DNA of 64,000 nt from NCBI RefSeq assembly GCF_017874735.1, contig NZ_JAGGLV010000018.1, forward strand, positions 1-64,000. Direction: 5' to 3'. The notes beneath the pieces are model-generated. The model ran no database searches. It was not told where the DNA came from and worked only from the letters and a program-made list of their open reading frames with translations. Source of the DNA: Paenibacillus silagei (lineage in GTDB: Bacteria > Bacillota > Bacilli > Paenibacillales > Paenibacillaceae). A program made the translations under genes and the position numbers. This document shows, in pieces, positions 32,673 to 41,996 of this stretch (position 1 is its first letter; every line of letters starts with the position of its first letter).

Positions 32673-35297
32673 ATGAAACAACTACAAATCGACCTGTCGA
32701 ACTGGGAATTCAGAGCCTGCGGAGATGAAGAATGGCTTACGGCTGTTGTACCGGGAACGGTGCATACGGATCTGCTGCGCAATGGCGTTATCGATCAGCC
32801 CTTCTATGGAACGAATGAACATGAGCTGCAATGGATTGATAAAAAGGACTGGGAATACAGAACCGGATTTGTATTAGAAGAGGCATGGCAGACGCTGGCG
32901 GTTACGGAGCTGGTGTTCGCCGGGCTGGATACGTATGCCGATGTGTATGTGAACGGCGTTCACGCCTTGTCCGCAGATAATATGTTCCTGTCCTGGACCG
33001 TGAATGTGAAGGGGCTGCTGCGGGCGGGTGAGAATGAGATCCGCATCGTCTTCCGCTCGGTGGTGACCGAGGATCTGCCAAAGCTGGCGGCACTGGGCTA
33101 CAATCTGCCTGCGCCGAATGACCAGTCTGAGTTAGGTGGTCTTCAAGAGCAGCGGATCAGCGTATTTGCCCGCAAAGCGCCATATCACTACGGCTGGGAC
33201 TGGGGTCCCCGATTCCTGACCAGCGGGATCTGGCGGGAAGCTGTGCTGACAGGCCGTAACGTTGCGGCGATTGAGGATTTGTACATTCGCCAGCATGCGG
33301 TGAATGAGCAGGAGGCCCGGCTCACAGCCGTGATTGAAGCGGACGCACCGGAAACGTGGAGCGGGATGCTGCGGTTAAGTGCCGAAGGGCAGGAATGGAT
33401 GAAGGCGGTTACGCTTGTTCCGGGCAAGCAGACGCTAGAGCTTGAGCTGGTGATTGACCGCCCGCGCCTGTGGTGGTGCAACGGCCTGGGCAAGCCGGAG
33501 CTGTATCATTTCCGTGCAGAGCTGCTGCAAGGAGCGGAGGCTGTAGCAGTATCGGAGGTAACGACGGGGCTTCGGGAAATTAAGCTGGTGCGTAAGCCGG
33601 ATGCGCAGGGGGCGTCGTTCCATTTTGAGCTGAACGGGGTGCCGGTCTTCGCCAAGGGTGCCAATCATATCCCGAATGACAGCTTCATCACGGAGGTTAC
33701 GGAAGAACGTTACCGCCATGAGATTGCCACGGCCGTGGAATCCAATATGAATATGCTGCGGGTGTGGGGCGGCGGCTTCTATGAAGAAGAAGTGTTCTAC
33801 CGGCTGTGTGATGAATACGGGCTGCTGGTCTGGCAGGACTTCATGTTCGCCTGCAGCATGTATCCGGGCGATGAGGCGTTTCTGAATAATGTCCGCGCAG
33901 AAGCGGTATATAATGTCCGCAGATTGCGTAACCACCCTTGTATCGCGCTCTGGTGCGGGAACAATGAGATTGACTCGGCCTGGTCGCAGCATGAGGAGTA
34001 CATGGGCTGGGGCTGGAAGGAGAAGCTGAATGCTGAGATTCGCCAGAGCTTATGGACTGCCTATGAGGAAATCTTCCACCGGATTCTGCCGGAAGCTGTG
34101 GCCGCGAACCATCCGGGTATGGATTACTGGCCGTCCTCGCCGCTGCGCGAACTCACAGGTGGTCAGGATCAGCATGCCACGCGGATTATGGGTGACGGGG
34201 ATATCCACTACTGGGGCGTCTGGCACGCCAAGGAGCCGTTCGAGAACTATAATCTCAAGGTAGGCCGCTTCATGAGCGAATACGGCTTCCAGTCCTTCCC
34301 GGAGCTGAAGTCGGTGCTGAGCTATGCAGAGGAAGCGGAGCTGGCGCTGGAATCAAAGGTCATGCTGGCCCATCAGAAGAATGGAGCGGGCAATCAGCTG
34401 ATTAAGGAGTATATGGATATGTATCTGCCGCAGCCGAAGGATTTCCGGGGCTTCCTATACATGAGCCAGGTGCTTCAGGCCGAGGCGATCCGCATGGCTA
34501 TGGAGAGTCACCGCCGTAACAAGCCTTATTGCATGGGCACGCTGTACTGGCAGATGAATGACTGTTGGCCGGTAGCCTCCTGGGCGGGCATGGATTATTA
34601 CGGGCGCTGGAAGGCGCTGCAATATACGGTGCGCCGCAGCTTCCAAGAGGTGTTGCTGTCTGTAGACAGCACGGATGGGGAGAGCGTCAAGGTCTATGGG
34701 GTATCTGACCGGCGGGAGGCATTGGACGCAGAGCTGGTTCTGCGGCTGCATGATATCAGCGGCCTATTGCTGCGCGAATGGTCACAGCCGGTAACCCTTG
34801 CTGCGGATTCATCGGCTGTGGTCTTCACACTGCCGCTGGCCGAAGTGTTAGAGGGCCGTGAACCGGCCAGTGTGCTGCTGGTGGCTTCGCTCCTGGAGAG
34901 TGGGCAGGCGGTGGAGCAGGGGCCGGGGACAAGGCAAGTACTGGAGCCGGAGACAATACAGGTATTGGAGTCTGAGACACGGAAAGTGCTGGAGCGCAAG
35001 GAGCATTACTTCGCCCGGGCGAAGGATATTCCGCTGTGCAAGCCGGTCATCACGGTGACAGAGGTACCGGGAAGCGGCGGTCAGAGCTTCACGCTAAGCA
35101 GCGATGTGCTGGCGCGGGGCGTGCACCTGACGGTGGAAGAAGAGGGTATCTTCTCGGATAATTACTTCGATCTGCTGCCGGGTGAGCCGAAGACGGTGGA
35201 GTTCTCGATTCGGGGCGGGAGCAGCGGCGGAGGGTCAGACTTCACCCCTGCCGCGCCGACAGGACTCGTAGTCCGCTCGACGGCGGATTATATCTAA
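32673..35297 (+). CDS. Beta-mannosidase (GH2)
   Basis: A cytoplasmic glycosidase that removes terminal beta-mannose from manno-oligosaccharides. 874 residues from ATG 32673 (AGGAGG seven bases upstream; an earlier ATG at 32646 lacks one). N-terminal sugar-binding and Ig-like domains, a TIM barrel with the acid/base Glu432 in WCGNNEID and the nucleophile Glu536 in MSEYGFQSFP, then C-terminal beta domains. Residues ~752-776 hold three near copies of an eight-residue unit (VLEPETIQ, VLESETRK, VLERKEHY), a 24-bp tandem expansion in the last domain. No transporter adjoins it. Confidence 0.93.
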   Translation: MKQLQIDLSNWEFRACGDEEWLTAVVPGTVHTDLLRNGVIDQPFYGTNEHELQWIDKKDWEYRTGFVLEEAWQTLAVTELVFAGLDTYADVYVNGVHALSADNMFLSWTVNVKGLLRAGENEIRIVFRSVVTEDLPKLAALGYNLPAPNDQSELGGLQEQRISVFARKAPYHYGWDWGPRFLTSGIWREAVLTGRNVAAIEDLYIRQHAVNEQEARLTAVIEADAPETWSGMLRLSAEGQEWMKAVTLVPGKQTLELELVIDRPRLWWCNGLGKPELYHFRAELLQGAEAVAVSEVTTGLREIKLVRKPDAQGASFHFELNGVPVFAKGANHIPNDSFITEVTEERYRHEIATAVESNMNMLRVWGGGFYEEEVFYRLCDEYGLLVWQDFMFACSMYPGDEAFLNNVRAEAVYNVRRLRNHPCIALWCGNNEIDSAWSQHEEYMGWGWKEKLNAEIRQSLWTAYEEIFHRILPEAVAANHPGMDYWPSSPLRELTGGQDQHATRIMGDGDIHYWGVWHAKEPFENYNLKVGRFMSEYGFQSFPELKSVLSYAEEAELALESKVMLAHQKNGAGNQLIKEYMDMYLPQPKDFRGFLYMSQVLQAEAIRMAMESHRRNKPYCMGTLYWQMNDCWPVASWAGMDYYGRWKALQYTVRRSFQEVLLSVDSTDGESVKVYGVSDRREALDAELVLRLHDISGLLLREWSQPVTLAADSSAVVFTLPLAEVLEGREPASVLLVASLLESGQAVEQGPGTRQVLEPETIQVLESETRKVLERKEHYFARAKDIPLCKPVITVTEVPGSGGQSFTLSSDVLARGVHLTVEEEGIFSDNYFDLLPGEPKTVEFSIRGGSSGGGSDFTPAAPTGLVVRSTADYI

Positions 35298-35448
35298 TCA
35301 CGAACTCTCACGCAGATGAGGATACTTCCGTAACCGTGGACTTGCCTGCAACTGTGATTCCGCCGCAACTGTGATTCTGCCGCAGCGGGGATCCCGCCGT
35401 AGCGTGAATTCACCTCTGGAGTCGTAGCTCCCCTCACCCACAGCCGGC

Positions 35449-35632
35449 TTGCGGACTGACATGACCTTATTTGCTCATAAACTAACCTGATTTCTGTTCT
35501 TGCGGACTCAGAATACCTTATTGTCTTCCGGGCTGGCCGTTTCAAGGCGAAATCGCACGAATAGGGGCCTCTGAGTCCGGATGACAGGGCCAAAGCGGCT
35601 ATTCATGCGGAATAGCGGATTCTCAGTCCGCA
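35449..35632. repeat. 51-bp-pitch mirrored repeat, family E (two direct, two inverted boxes)
   Basis: Direct boxes at 35449 and 35500 begin TTGCGGACT and share ACCTTATT. Inverted boxes at 35557 and 35608 end AGTCCG; that hexamer is at 35574 and 35625. Both pairs are exactly 51 bp apart. Some boxes are imperfect palindromes (GCGGA with TCCGC). Upstream, 35350-35410 holds a few short CCGCCG-CAACTGTGATTC type repeats. No gene is visible in 35298-35734. Confidence 0.82.
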
Positions 35633-35674
35633 TTGGCAGCATGATTCGGTATATGGGCATCATGCTTCAGTATA

Positions 35675-35724
35675 ATTCAACAAAGAGCGGTCCCCCGTCA
35701 TCGGAGGACCGCTCTTTGTTGAAT
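35675..35724. terminator. Long perfect hairpin between convergent genes
   Basis: A 19-bp perfect stem pairs 35675-35693 with 35706-35724 around a 12-base loop. The AAAGAGCGGTCC/GGACCGCTCTTT core has T runs within the stem. It sits 10 bp after the stop of the DsbA-like gene and probably terminates it and readthrough from the other side. Confidence 0.85.
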
Positions 35725-35734
35725 ACGGCCACCT

Positions 35735-36652
35735 TCAGGCCGGTTCGATGAACATCTCACCCAGGATCTGCCCGGTGCGGTACGCATGCTCGGGAAGCGC
35801 AGCGGCGGTGAAGGCCGCCACATCCTCTGGCTTGATATCGTACATGGCTTCAATTTCTCTGGAGAAGAGAAGATGTCCTTCCGCAAGCAGCTCAGGCATA
35901 GCCGGGACATCAGCAGGAGCAAGAGGCTCAGGGATAAGCTGCTGTAGTGCGTCCACGTAGTTTTGCAGCGTACGGGACCCGACGAGCTTGATGCCTTGGT
36001 TCTCTTCATTGACCATGACAAAGGTCGGGAAGCCGCGTACGCCGAGCTGGGCCACCTTCTGGAAATCCTCCTCCAGCAGCTCCTGTGCCGCTTCCTGTCC
36101 TGCGGCCTGAACGATCTCATCGCCGGGTAATCCCAGACTATTCACAATATCCGCGAGGACCTCTTCTTCTCCGATATTCCGGTTGAAGACGAAGACGGCT
36201 TCTCTGGCGCTCCACAAGTAGGCCAGTTCCTTCCCCGGATGTCTCTGCTGTATCACCTTGAATACTCTGGAGGGCGGATAAGAGGACATGACCGGATTGT
36301 TCAGCCATAGGGTGCCGTCAATGGGCATGCGGTAATGCGCTCCGACTTCCTTCCAGTGACCCGCTACATCGGCTGGCTGCTGTATTCCATTTGCCTTGTC
36401 AGCGAAGCCATTCCAACCGGCTAATAATCCGCCCATCAGAGGCTGCAGATCAAAGTACTTGCCATACTGCTGGATAAACCGGTTCAAGGTAGGCTCGATG
36501 GCCCAGCAGTGTGAACAGATCGGATCAGTCGCATAATAGAGAATAACTTTGGGCTGCTGCTGCGGATTGAAATCTATAATTTGTGTATGCTCCTCGTCGC
36601 TTACCCCGCATACACCTGTCTTCAGATCACAGATCATAGGATTTGTATTCAT
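35735..36652 (-). CDS. DsbA-family thiol protein (YjbH/FrnE-like)
   Basis: 305 residues, thioredoxin fold with a large helical insertion. The redox motif C46-S-H-C49 lies in TDPICSHCWA and a cis-Pro in GVRGFPTFV. There is no signal peptide, so it is cytoplasmic. Two more cysteines, Cys8 and Cys15, lie at the N-terminus. The family includes FrnE and the ClpXP adaptor YjbH/SpxH; the N-terminus before the CxxC is longer than in YjbH. It is divergent from an HxlR-type regulator with a conserved cysteine, suggesting thiol or quinone/aldehyde stress control. Confidence 0.8.
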   Translation of the reverse strand: MNTNPMICDLKTGVCGVSDEEHTQIIDFNPQQQPKVILYYATDPICSHCWAIEPTLNRFIQQYGKYFDLQPLMGGLLAGWNGFADKANGIQQPADVAGHWKEVGAHYRMPIDGTLWLNNPVMSSYPPSRVFKVIQQRHPGKELAYLWSAREAVFVFNRNIGEEEVLADIVNSLGLPGDEIVQAAGQEAAQELLEEDFQKVAQLGVRGFPTFVMVNEENQGIKLVGSRTLQNYVDALQQLIPEPLAPADVPAMPELLAEGHLLFSREIEAMYDIKPEDVAAFTAAALPEHAYRTGQILGEMFIEPA

Positions 36653-36740
36653 AATAAGGGGTTACCTCCTCCGTTTCTACTTGTAGTATGATTATAATAT
36701 CTGGCATCAGATTAACAAGTACTATTGTTTTTAATACCTG

Positions 36741-36755
36741 GTATATAAAATATAC
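36741..36755. promoter_or_regulatory. Palindrome in the DsbA-like/HxlR divergent promoter
   Basis: GTATAT, AAA, ATATAC, a perfect 6-3-6 inverted repeat 18 bp before the HxlR start. HxlR regulators commonly bind such sites near their own promoter. Confidence 0.5.
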
Positions 36756-36772
36756 TAATGGAGGAATCACCT

Positions 36773-37117
36773 ATGAAATATGAGGTTGACTTAACGCAGA
36801 TGTGCCCTGCCACCTTTGCCTTTCATGTCATCGGCGGGAAGTGGAATCTGCCCATCCTCGCTTTACTGAGCGAAGAGGGGCCGATCCGGTATAACGAACT
36901 AAAAAGAAGGCTGAACGGCATCACCGGAACAACGCTAACGAACTGTCTCAAGGATCTTATCGACTACGGGATTATCCACCGTGAGCAATATCATGAGGTG
37001 CCTCCGCGCGTCGAGTATTCGCTTACTCCCTCCGGGCAGGAATTGGTTCCGTTAATTGAAGAGATCGTGGCTTGGGGAGCGAATAACATTCATGCCTTAG
37101 GCGGACAGAAGGTATAG
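36773..37117 (+). CDS. HxlR-family redox-type regulator
   Basis: 114 residues from ATG 36773; an in-frame ATG 15 bp upstream overlaps the GGAGGA site. The winged HTH has the family motif GGKWNLPILALL and RRLNGITGTTLTNCLKDL. Cys11, in QMCPA, matches the N-terminal redox cysteine of YodB/HypR-type members that sense quinones, diamide or hypochlorite. It is divergent from the DsbA-like gene, its likely target. Confidence 0.87.
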   Translation: MKYEVDLTQMCPATFAFHVIGGKWNLPILALLSEEGPIRYNELKRRLNGITGTTLTNCLKDLIDYGIIHREQYHEVPPRVEYSLTPSGQELVPLIEEIVAWGANNIHALGGQKV

Positions 37118-37238
37118 GTTTTTTTTCCCGGTGAATCCGTTCCCTCTGGTTGACTTGCGTATGACCCGCCCCTATGATGATAAATAATATGTAACATTAA
37201 CGCTCGCATAAAGCTCGCACACAGAGGAGAGAAACAGC

Positions 37239-37733
37239 ATGGCTATGGAGATTGAACGCAAATTCCTGCTGCCGGAATACCCGGAGCGGCTGATTGAAGA
37301 AGGACAGCTTAAGGTGCTGACCCGTCACAGTATTGACCAGACGTATCTTGCGATTGAGGACGGGCAGGAGCTGCGGGTGCGGAAGATCACGGATCTGGAC
37401 ACAGGCGAGGTTACGTACACGCATACGTTCAAGGATGGCAAGGGCATCAGCCGCCAGGAGATTGAATATTTCATTTCTGCAGGCTTGTATAATCAGATGA
37501 TTGAGGCTGTGAAGGCGATCCCGCTGGTCAAAACCCGCATTACAGGCGTATGGAACGGTACAACGGTGGAGATTGATCTCTATACCCAGCTGGAGCTTAC
37601 CGTGCTTGAGGTTGAGTTCGATTCGCTGGAGGAGGCGGAGCGCTTCGCAGCCCCGGAATGGTTCGGCCTGGATGTCAGCACAGAGAAGAAGTACAGCAAC
37701 AAAACCGTCTGGAAAGAGCTTCAGGGCAAATAG
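37239..37733 (+). CDS. CYTH-domain protein (triphosphate tunnel fold)
   Basis: 164 residues, a single CYTH domain with the signature EIERKF at residues 4-9, the basic RVRK and the acidic VEIDLY and EVEF strands that line the tunnel. Known members hydrolyse tripolyphosphate or thiamine triphosphate, or form cAMP. The substrate cannot be set from sequence; a triphosphatase is most likely. It is a single gene; AGAGGAGA precedes the ATG. Confidence 0.88.
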   Translation: MAMEIERKFLLPEYPERLIEEGQLKVLTRHSIDQTYLAIEDGQELRVRKITDLDTGEVTYTHTFKDGKGISRQEIEYFISAGLYNQMIEAVKAIPLVKTRITGVWNGTTVEIDLYTQLELTVLEVEFDSLEEAERFAAPEWFGLDVSTEKKYSNKTVWKELQGK

Positions 37734-37832
37734 CCCCAGTGAGCCTTAATCTTATAGAATCAGCGGACTTTAACGCGTAAACGTGGTACTATGTACAGTA
37801 AATAAAGAGGGGTTCAGGAGGATGAGACGGGT

Positions 37833-39221
37833 ATGGAGTATATAAGCACAAGAGGCAAGGTAGCGGCCAGAGGCTTTATTGATACGGTTCTGATGGGGCT
37901 GGCGGATGACGGCGGGTTGATGGTGCCGGCCGAGATTCCGGTGATCTCCCCCGAGAAGCTGGAAGAATGGAGAAGCCTGAGCTTTCAGGAGCTGTTCCTT
38001 GAGATTTTCTCCTACTATACGAATGACGAAATTCCTTATGAGGATCTGCGCTCGATGGTCTACACCAGCTATGGCAGCTTCCGCGCTCCGGAAGTAACGC
38101 CGCTGCACAAAGTGAGCGATTCCCTGTACGTGCTGGAGCTGTTCCATGGGCCGACGTTTGCCTTCAAGGATGTGGCGCTGCAGTTCATGGGCGAGCTGTA
38201 TTCCTACATTGCCAAGGTGCGGGGCGAGATTATCCATATTCTCGGGGCCACTTCCGGCGATACCGGAGCGGCTGCGATTCAGGGTGTGCGCGGCAAGGAA
38301 GGCATCAAGATCTGTATCCTTCATCCGCACGGCAAGGTCAGCAAGGTGCAGGAGCTACAGATGACTACCGTAGATGACAGCAATGTGCTGAACCTTTCCG
38401 TAGAGGGTAACTTCGACGACTGTCAGAAGATTATCAAGGAGCTGTTCGCTGACCTCGACTTCAAGGGGCGGTACCACCTGCGGGCGATTAACTCCATCAA
38501 CTTCGTGCGCATTCTGGCGCAGACGGTCTATTATTTCCATGCTTATCTGCAGCTTCCGGGAAGCGATCAGAAGAAGGTCAATATCAGCGTGCCTTCGGGT
38601 AACTTCGGTAATATTTTCTCAGGGTTCCTGGCGCAGAAAATGGGTCTGCCGATCCACAAGCTGATCATCGCGACCAATGAGAACAACATCCTCGAACGGT
38701 TCGTGGTTACCGGTGAATACAAGCCGGGCAGCTTCACGGGCACCTACAGCCCGTCGATGGATATCCAGGTGGCGAGCAACTTCGAACGCTATCTGTATTA
38801 TCTGCTGGACGAGGATGCGGATAAGCTGTCCGGGTACATGGCAGCCTTGCAGAGCGAGGGCGCGATTAAGGTGGACGGCGAGCTGCTGGCCCGGGTACAG
38901 GCGGATTTCTCCGCGCTGGGCGTGAAGAATGCACAGTGTCTGGAGATCATCAGCAAGTACCAGCAGGAATCCGGCTATCTGCTCGACCCGCATACGGCGT
39001 GCGGCGTAGCGGCCTACGAGAAGTTCAGCGCGCCTGATGAAGTTAGCATTGCTTACGCTACAGCGCATCCGGCCAAGTTCGACGAGGCGATTGCCTTGAC
39101 CGGCATCAAGCAGGAGTTCCCGGCTCAGATCTCGGCCCTGTTCGAGCAGCCGCAGCATCAGGTCGTGGTCGATCATGATAAGGCGGAGATCGTGCGCCAG
39201 CTTGTAGCTTTTTACGGGTAA
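37833..39221 (+). CDS. thrC: Threonine synthase
   Basis: A PLP enzyme converting O-phosphohomoserine to threonine. The 462-residue class with the N-terminal STRGKVAARGFID is the E. coli/yeast-like type, not the short Bacillus form. The PLP lysine is in FHGPTFAFKDVALQF, and SGDTGAAAI and VPSGNFGNI bind substrate phosphate and cofactor. Not linked to hom or thrB. A strong terminator follows at 39260. Confidence 0.95.
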   Translation: MEYISTRGKVAARGFIDTVLMGLADDGGLMVPAEIPVISPEKLEEWRSLSFQELFLEIFSYYTNDEIPYEDLRSMVYTSYGSFRAPEVTPLHKVSDSLYVLELFHGPTFAFKDVALQFMGELYSYIAKVRGEIIHILGATSGDTGAAAIQGVRGKEGIKICILHPHGKVSKVQELQMTTVDDSNVLNLSVEGNFDDCQKIIKELFADLDFKGRYHLRAINSINFVRILAQTVYYFHAYLQLPGSDQKKVNISVPSGNFGNIFSGFLAQKMGLPIHKLIIATNENNILERFVVTGEYKPGSFTGTYSPSMDIQVASNFERYLYYLLDEDADKLSGYMAALQSEGAIKVDGELLARVQADFSALGVKNAQCLEIISKYQQESGYLLDPHTACGVAAYEKFSAPDEVSIAYATAHPAKFDEAIALTGIKQEFPAQISALFEQPQHQVVVDHDKAEIVRQLVAFYG

Positions 39222-39259
39222 AATAGGTGCGTGTCCAGTGGGGCCCGCGCAGGATGAAG

Positions 39260-39291
39260 ACAGCCCCCGCCGGGATGAGCGGGGGCTGTTT
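39260..39291 (+). terminator. Terminator after thrC
   Basis: An 11-bp perfect stem, ACAGCCCCCGC with GCGGGGGCTGT, has an 8-base loop and is followed by TTTG. Confidence 0.88.
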
Positions 39292-39431
39292 GCTGTCGCT
39301 TGTATTGTGGGACACTGGATAGTACGCTCGCTGTCCGCTTGTAGCGCATCAGATGTGAATTTGTGAGCAGGACGTTAATTAATCGTTTTCTGAGGGTTTG
39401 CGATGCCCTGGTGAAGGTGCGATTGGGATGC

Positions 39432-39727
39432 TGAATTGTAATCTGTACAACTAAATCGCCTGATATGCCGCCGAATATCCGTTTAGCTGTATTTTTGGTG
39501 CAATTAAAAACCCGCTTTAACGGGGTTCTCACCCCAGTCGGGTGATTGCATTTTGTGCAATAGAAAGTCCCCAAGACACCTCTAAAATTGATTCTATTGT
39601 ATTTGATGCAGCAGATTTATGGGGAAAGGTCTGCTATAGGACTAAACTCCAAATTCTATTGTACGAAATACAGCAGAATGGGAAAACGGGGGTTTTACAC
39701 CGGATTCTATTGTACGAAGTACAATTG
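39432..39727. repeat. 51-bp-pitch repeat cluster, family C (six boxes)
   Basis: Six ~20-bp imperfect palindromes related to ATTGTATTTTGTGCAACTA. The anchor A of TGTA/TGCA lies at 39440, 39491, 39550, 39601, 39663 and 39714, giving spacings 51, 59, 51, 62 and 51. The first three are direct; the last two, and probably the fourth, are inverted (TTCTATTGTACGAA). A separate 39505-39535 hairpin (AACCCCGTT-like) lies inside. I see no gene in 39292-39979; 39730-39979 holds only the likely promoter of the next gene. Confidence 0.82.
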
Positions 39728-39979
39728 CAGGCTCGGCTGTTGAAGTTAGTGTAAGGTTAGGTTGGAGTGGAATGGCTTTATGGGAGTTTAAGCATGCTTC
39801 TCAGGAGGTAACGGGTGGACGAATGAAGGTGAATCCTGTGCCTATTCTCAGGTGCTTTTTTTCACAATCGAAATCTAGCGGAATTTGTCGGAAATTACGG
39901 TATATAAGTGGACATACCTATCATGGAATGAGAAAATAGCAGTTATAGCTTATATATTTAAAAAAGGACGGGATCATTC

Positions 39980-40966
39980 ATGACTATTCGTTTCGGGGTT
40001 GTAGGGACTAACTGGATTACAGACCGCTTTGTGCAGGCGGGACTTGAGAATGAGGAGTTTCTGCTCACGGCCGTGTATTCCCGCACAGAGGAGAAGGGAC
40101 AGGCTTTTGCCGCCAAGTATGCCGGGGCTTCGATCTATACGGATCTGGAGGCGATGGTATCAAGCGCAGAGGTGGACGCGGTCTATATCGCCAGCCCCAA
40201 CTCGATGCATGCGGAGCATTCATTGATCTGTCTGAACCATGGCAAGCATGTGATCTGTGAGAAGCCGGCGGCCTCCAACAGCCGGGAGCTGAAGGCGATG
40301 ATTGAAGCAGCGCGCAGCAATGATGTGCTGTTCATGGAAGCGATGAAATCCACGTTCATGCCGAATTTTGGCGTGATCCGGGATAACTTATATAAGCTGG
40401 GTCAAGTCCGGCGCTACTTCGCAGGTTATTGTCAATACTCTTCGAGATATGATGCTTACCGGCAGGGGACGGTGCTGAATGCGTTCAATCCTGAATATTC
40501 CAACGGCTCTCTGATGGATCTGGGGATCTATTGCTTATATCCGATGGTGGCGTTGTTCGGCAAGCCGGATTCGGTCAAGGCCGTTGGGCTGATGCTCGCT
40601 TCAGGGGTGGACGGGGAAGGCAGTATGGTCATGCGTTACCCGGACATGGACGCGGTGGTCATGCATTCCAAGATTGCCGATTCCTATCTGCCTGCTGAGA
40701 TTCAGGGCGAGAATGGAACGATGGTGATTGACAAGATTAACCAGCCCTATCAGGTCAAAATCCACTACCGCGACGGAACCGTCGAGGAGCTTACGCTACC
40801 GCAGGTGTATGAGGCGATGTACTATGAGATTGAGGAATTCATTCATCTGCTGAAGAGCGGGCAGCGGGAGAGCGCGACCAACAGCCATGCCAATTCCCTG
40901 GCGGTGGCAGAGCTGATGGAAGAGGCGAGAGCCCAGATTGGCCTGCGGTATGCTTCGGATCTCTAA
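39980..40966 (+). CDS. Gfo/Idh/MocA-family oxidoreductase
   Basis: 328 residues. The N-terminal NAD(P)-binding Rossmann domain (VVGTNWITDRFVQAG) has DAVYIASPNSMHAEHSLICL and the active-site CEKPAASN lysine. The C-terminal substrate domain (about 125-325) has the MDLGIYCLYP motif. Members act on sugars, inositols or related diols; the substrate here cannot be assigned. It is single, 50 bp before a radical SAM gene on the same strand, and may be co-transcribed with it. Confidence 0.9.
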   Translation: MTIRFGVVGTNWITDRFVQAGLENEEFLLTAVYSRTEEKGQAFAAKYAGASIYTDLEAMVSSAEVDAVYIASPNSMHAEHSLICLNHGKHVICEKPAASNSRELKAMIEAARSNDVLFMEAMKSTFMPNFGVIRDNLYKLGQVRRYFAGYCQYSSRYDAYRQGTVLNAFNPEYSNGSLMDLGIYCLYPMVALFGKPDSVKAVGLMLASGVDGEGSMVMRYPDMDAVVMHSKIADSYLPAEIQGENGTMVIDKINQPYQVKIHYRDGTVEELTLPQVYEAMYYEIEEFIHLLKSGQRESATNSHANSLAVAELMEEARAQIGLRYASDL

Positions 40967-41015
40967 CGCAACGGGCAGCCTGGGCTGCATTATATATTGA
41001 AATGGGGAGCGGAAC

Positions 41016-41891
41016 TTGAAGACGTTCAAAAAGGTATACATCGAGATCACAAGCGTCTGCAACCTGGCCTGCAGCTTCTGTCCGCCCACGGAGCGGCAGA
41101 AGAATTTCATGAAGCTGGAGACGTTCAACACCATTCTTGATGAGATCAAACCGCATAGCAATCATATCTATCTGCATGTCAAAGGCGAGCCGCTGCTGCA
41201 TCCGAAGCTGGGCGAGCTGCTGGATGCCGCGCATGCCAAGGGCTTCAAGGTCAATATTACGACCAACGGCACGCTGATCCGTAAAGCGGGGCCGAAGCTG
41301 CTCGGCAAGCCGGCACTGCGGCAGATGAACTTCTCGCTGCACAGCTTCGACGGCCATGCAGGCTCGGAGAACCGTGAAGGTTATCTTACAGAGATCATCC
41401 AGTTCGTCCGGGAAATCTCTGCCCAGGGTGTCATTGTCTCGTTCCGGCTCTGGAATCTGACGGAGGACAACCGGACGAATCTGGAGAAGGAGCGCAACCG
41501 TGAAACGCTGGCCCTGCTGGAGGAGGCTTTTGGACTGGGCTACAGGATCGAGGAGAAGGTCGTCCCCGGCAGCGGCGTGAAGATCGCCCCGCGTGTGTAC
41601 CTGAACCAGGACCACGAGTTCAGATGGCCGGCGCTGCATGAGCCGGAGGATGACGGTAAGGGCTTCTGCCATGCGCTGCGCAGCCAGGCGGCGGTCCTGG
41701 TAGACGGCACCGTTGTGCCGTGCTGTCTGGATGGCGAAGGGGTGATCAACCTCGGCAATATTCATGAGCAGCCGTTCTCCGAGATTGTCGAGGGGGAACG
41801 GGCGAATAATCTGTTCTATGGCTTCTCGCGCCGGGAAGCTGTTGAGGAGCTGTGCCGTAAATGCGGCTACCGGCAGCGGTTCGGCACCTAG
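41016..41891 (+). CDS. Radical SAM/SPASM protein
   Basis: 291 residues, TTG start with GGGGAG upstream. The radical SAM cluster cysteines are Cys15, Cys19 and Cys22 (SVCNLACSFC). The barrel contains KGEPLLHP and TTNGTLI. The C-terminal SPASM-like part has VVPCCLDGEG and ELCRKCGY cysteines for an auxiliary iron-sulphur cluster. The family includes peptide-modifying enzymes and others; no precursor peptide gene is seen within 1 kb. The reaction is unknown. Confidence 0.9.
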   Translation: MKTFKKVYIEITSVCNLACSFCPPTERQKNFMKLETFNTILDEIKPHSNHIYLHVKGEPLLHPKLGELLDAAHAKGFKVNITTNGTLIRKAGPKLLGKPALRQMNFSLHSFDGHAGSENREGYLTEIIQFVREISAQGVIVSFRLWNLTEDNRTNLEKERNRETLALLEEAFGLGYRIEEKVVPGSGVKIAPRVYLNQDHEFRWPALHEPEDDGKGFCHALRSQAAVLVDGTVVPCCLDGEGVINLGNIHEQPFSEIVEGERANNLFYGFSRREAVEELCRKCGYRQRFGT

Positions 41892-41996
41892 CCGGAGTGG
41901 GGGATGGTGTCGGTGCATGCCGGCAAAGCAGCAGGGTGATGCTAATGGGAAGACAGAAATATTTATAAGGCCGGATCATACGAAAAGAGGGAATAG

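Noticed and set aside
35735-36652. Confident naming as the ClpXP adaptor YjbH/SpxH
   Set aside because: CxxC and fold fit, but the N-terminus is longer than in YjbH and no spx context is present.
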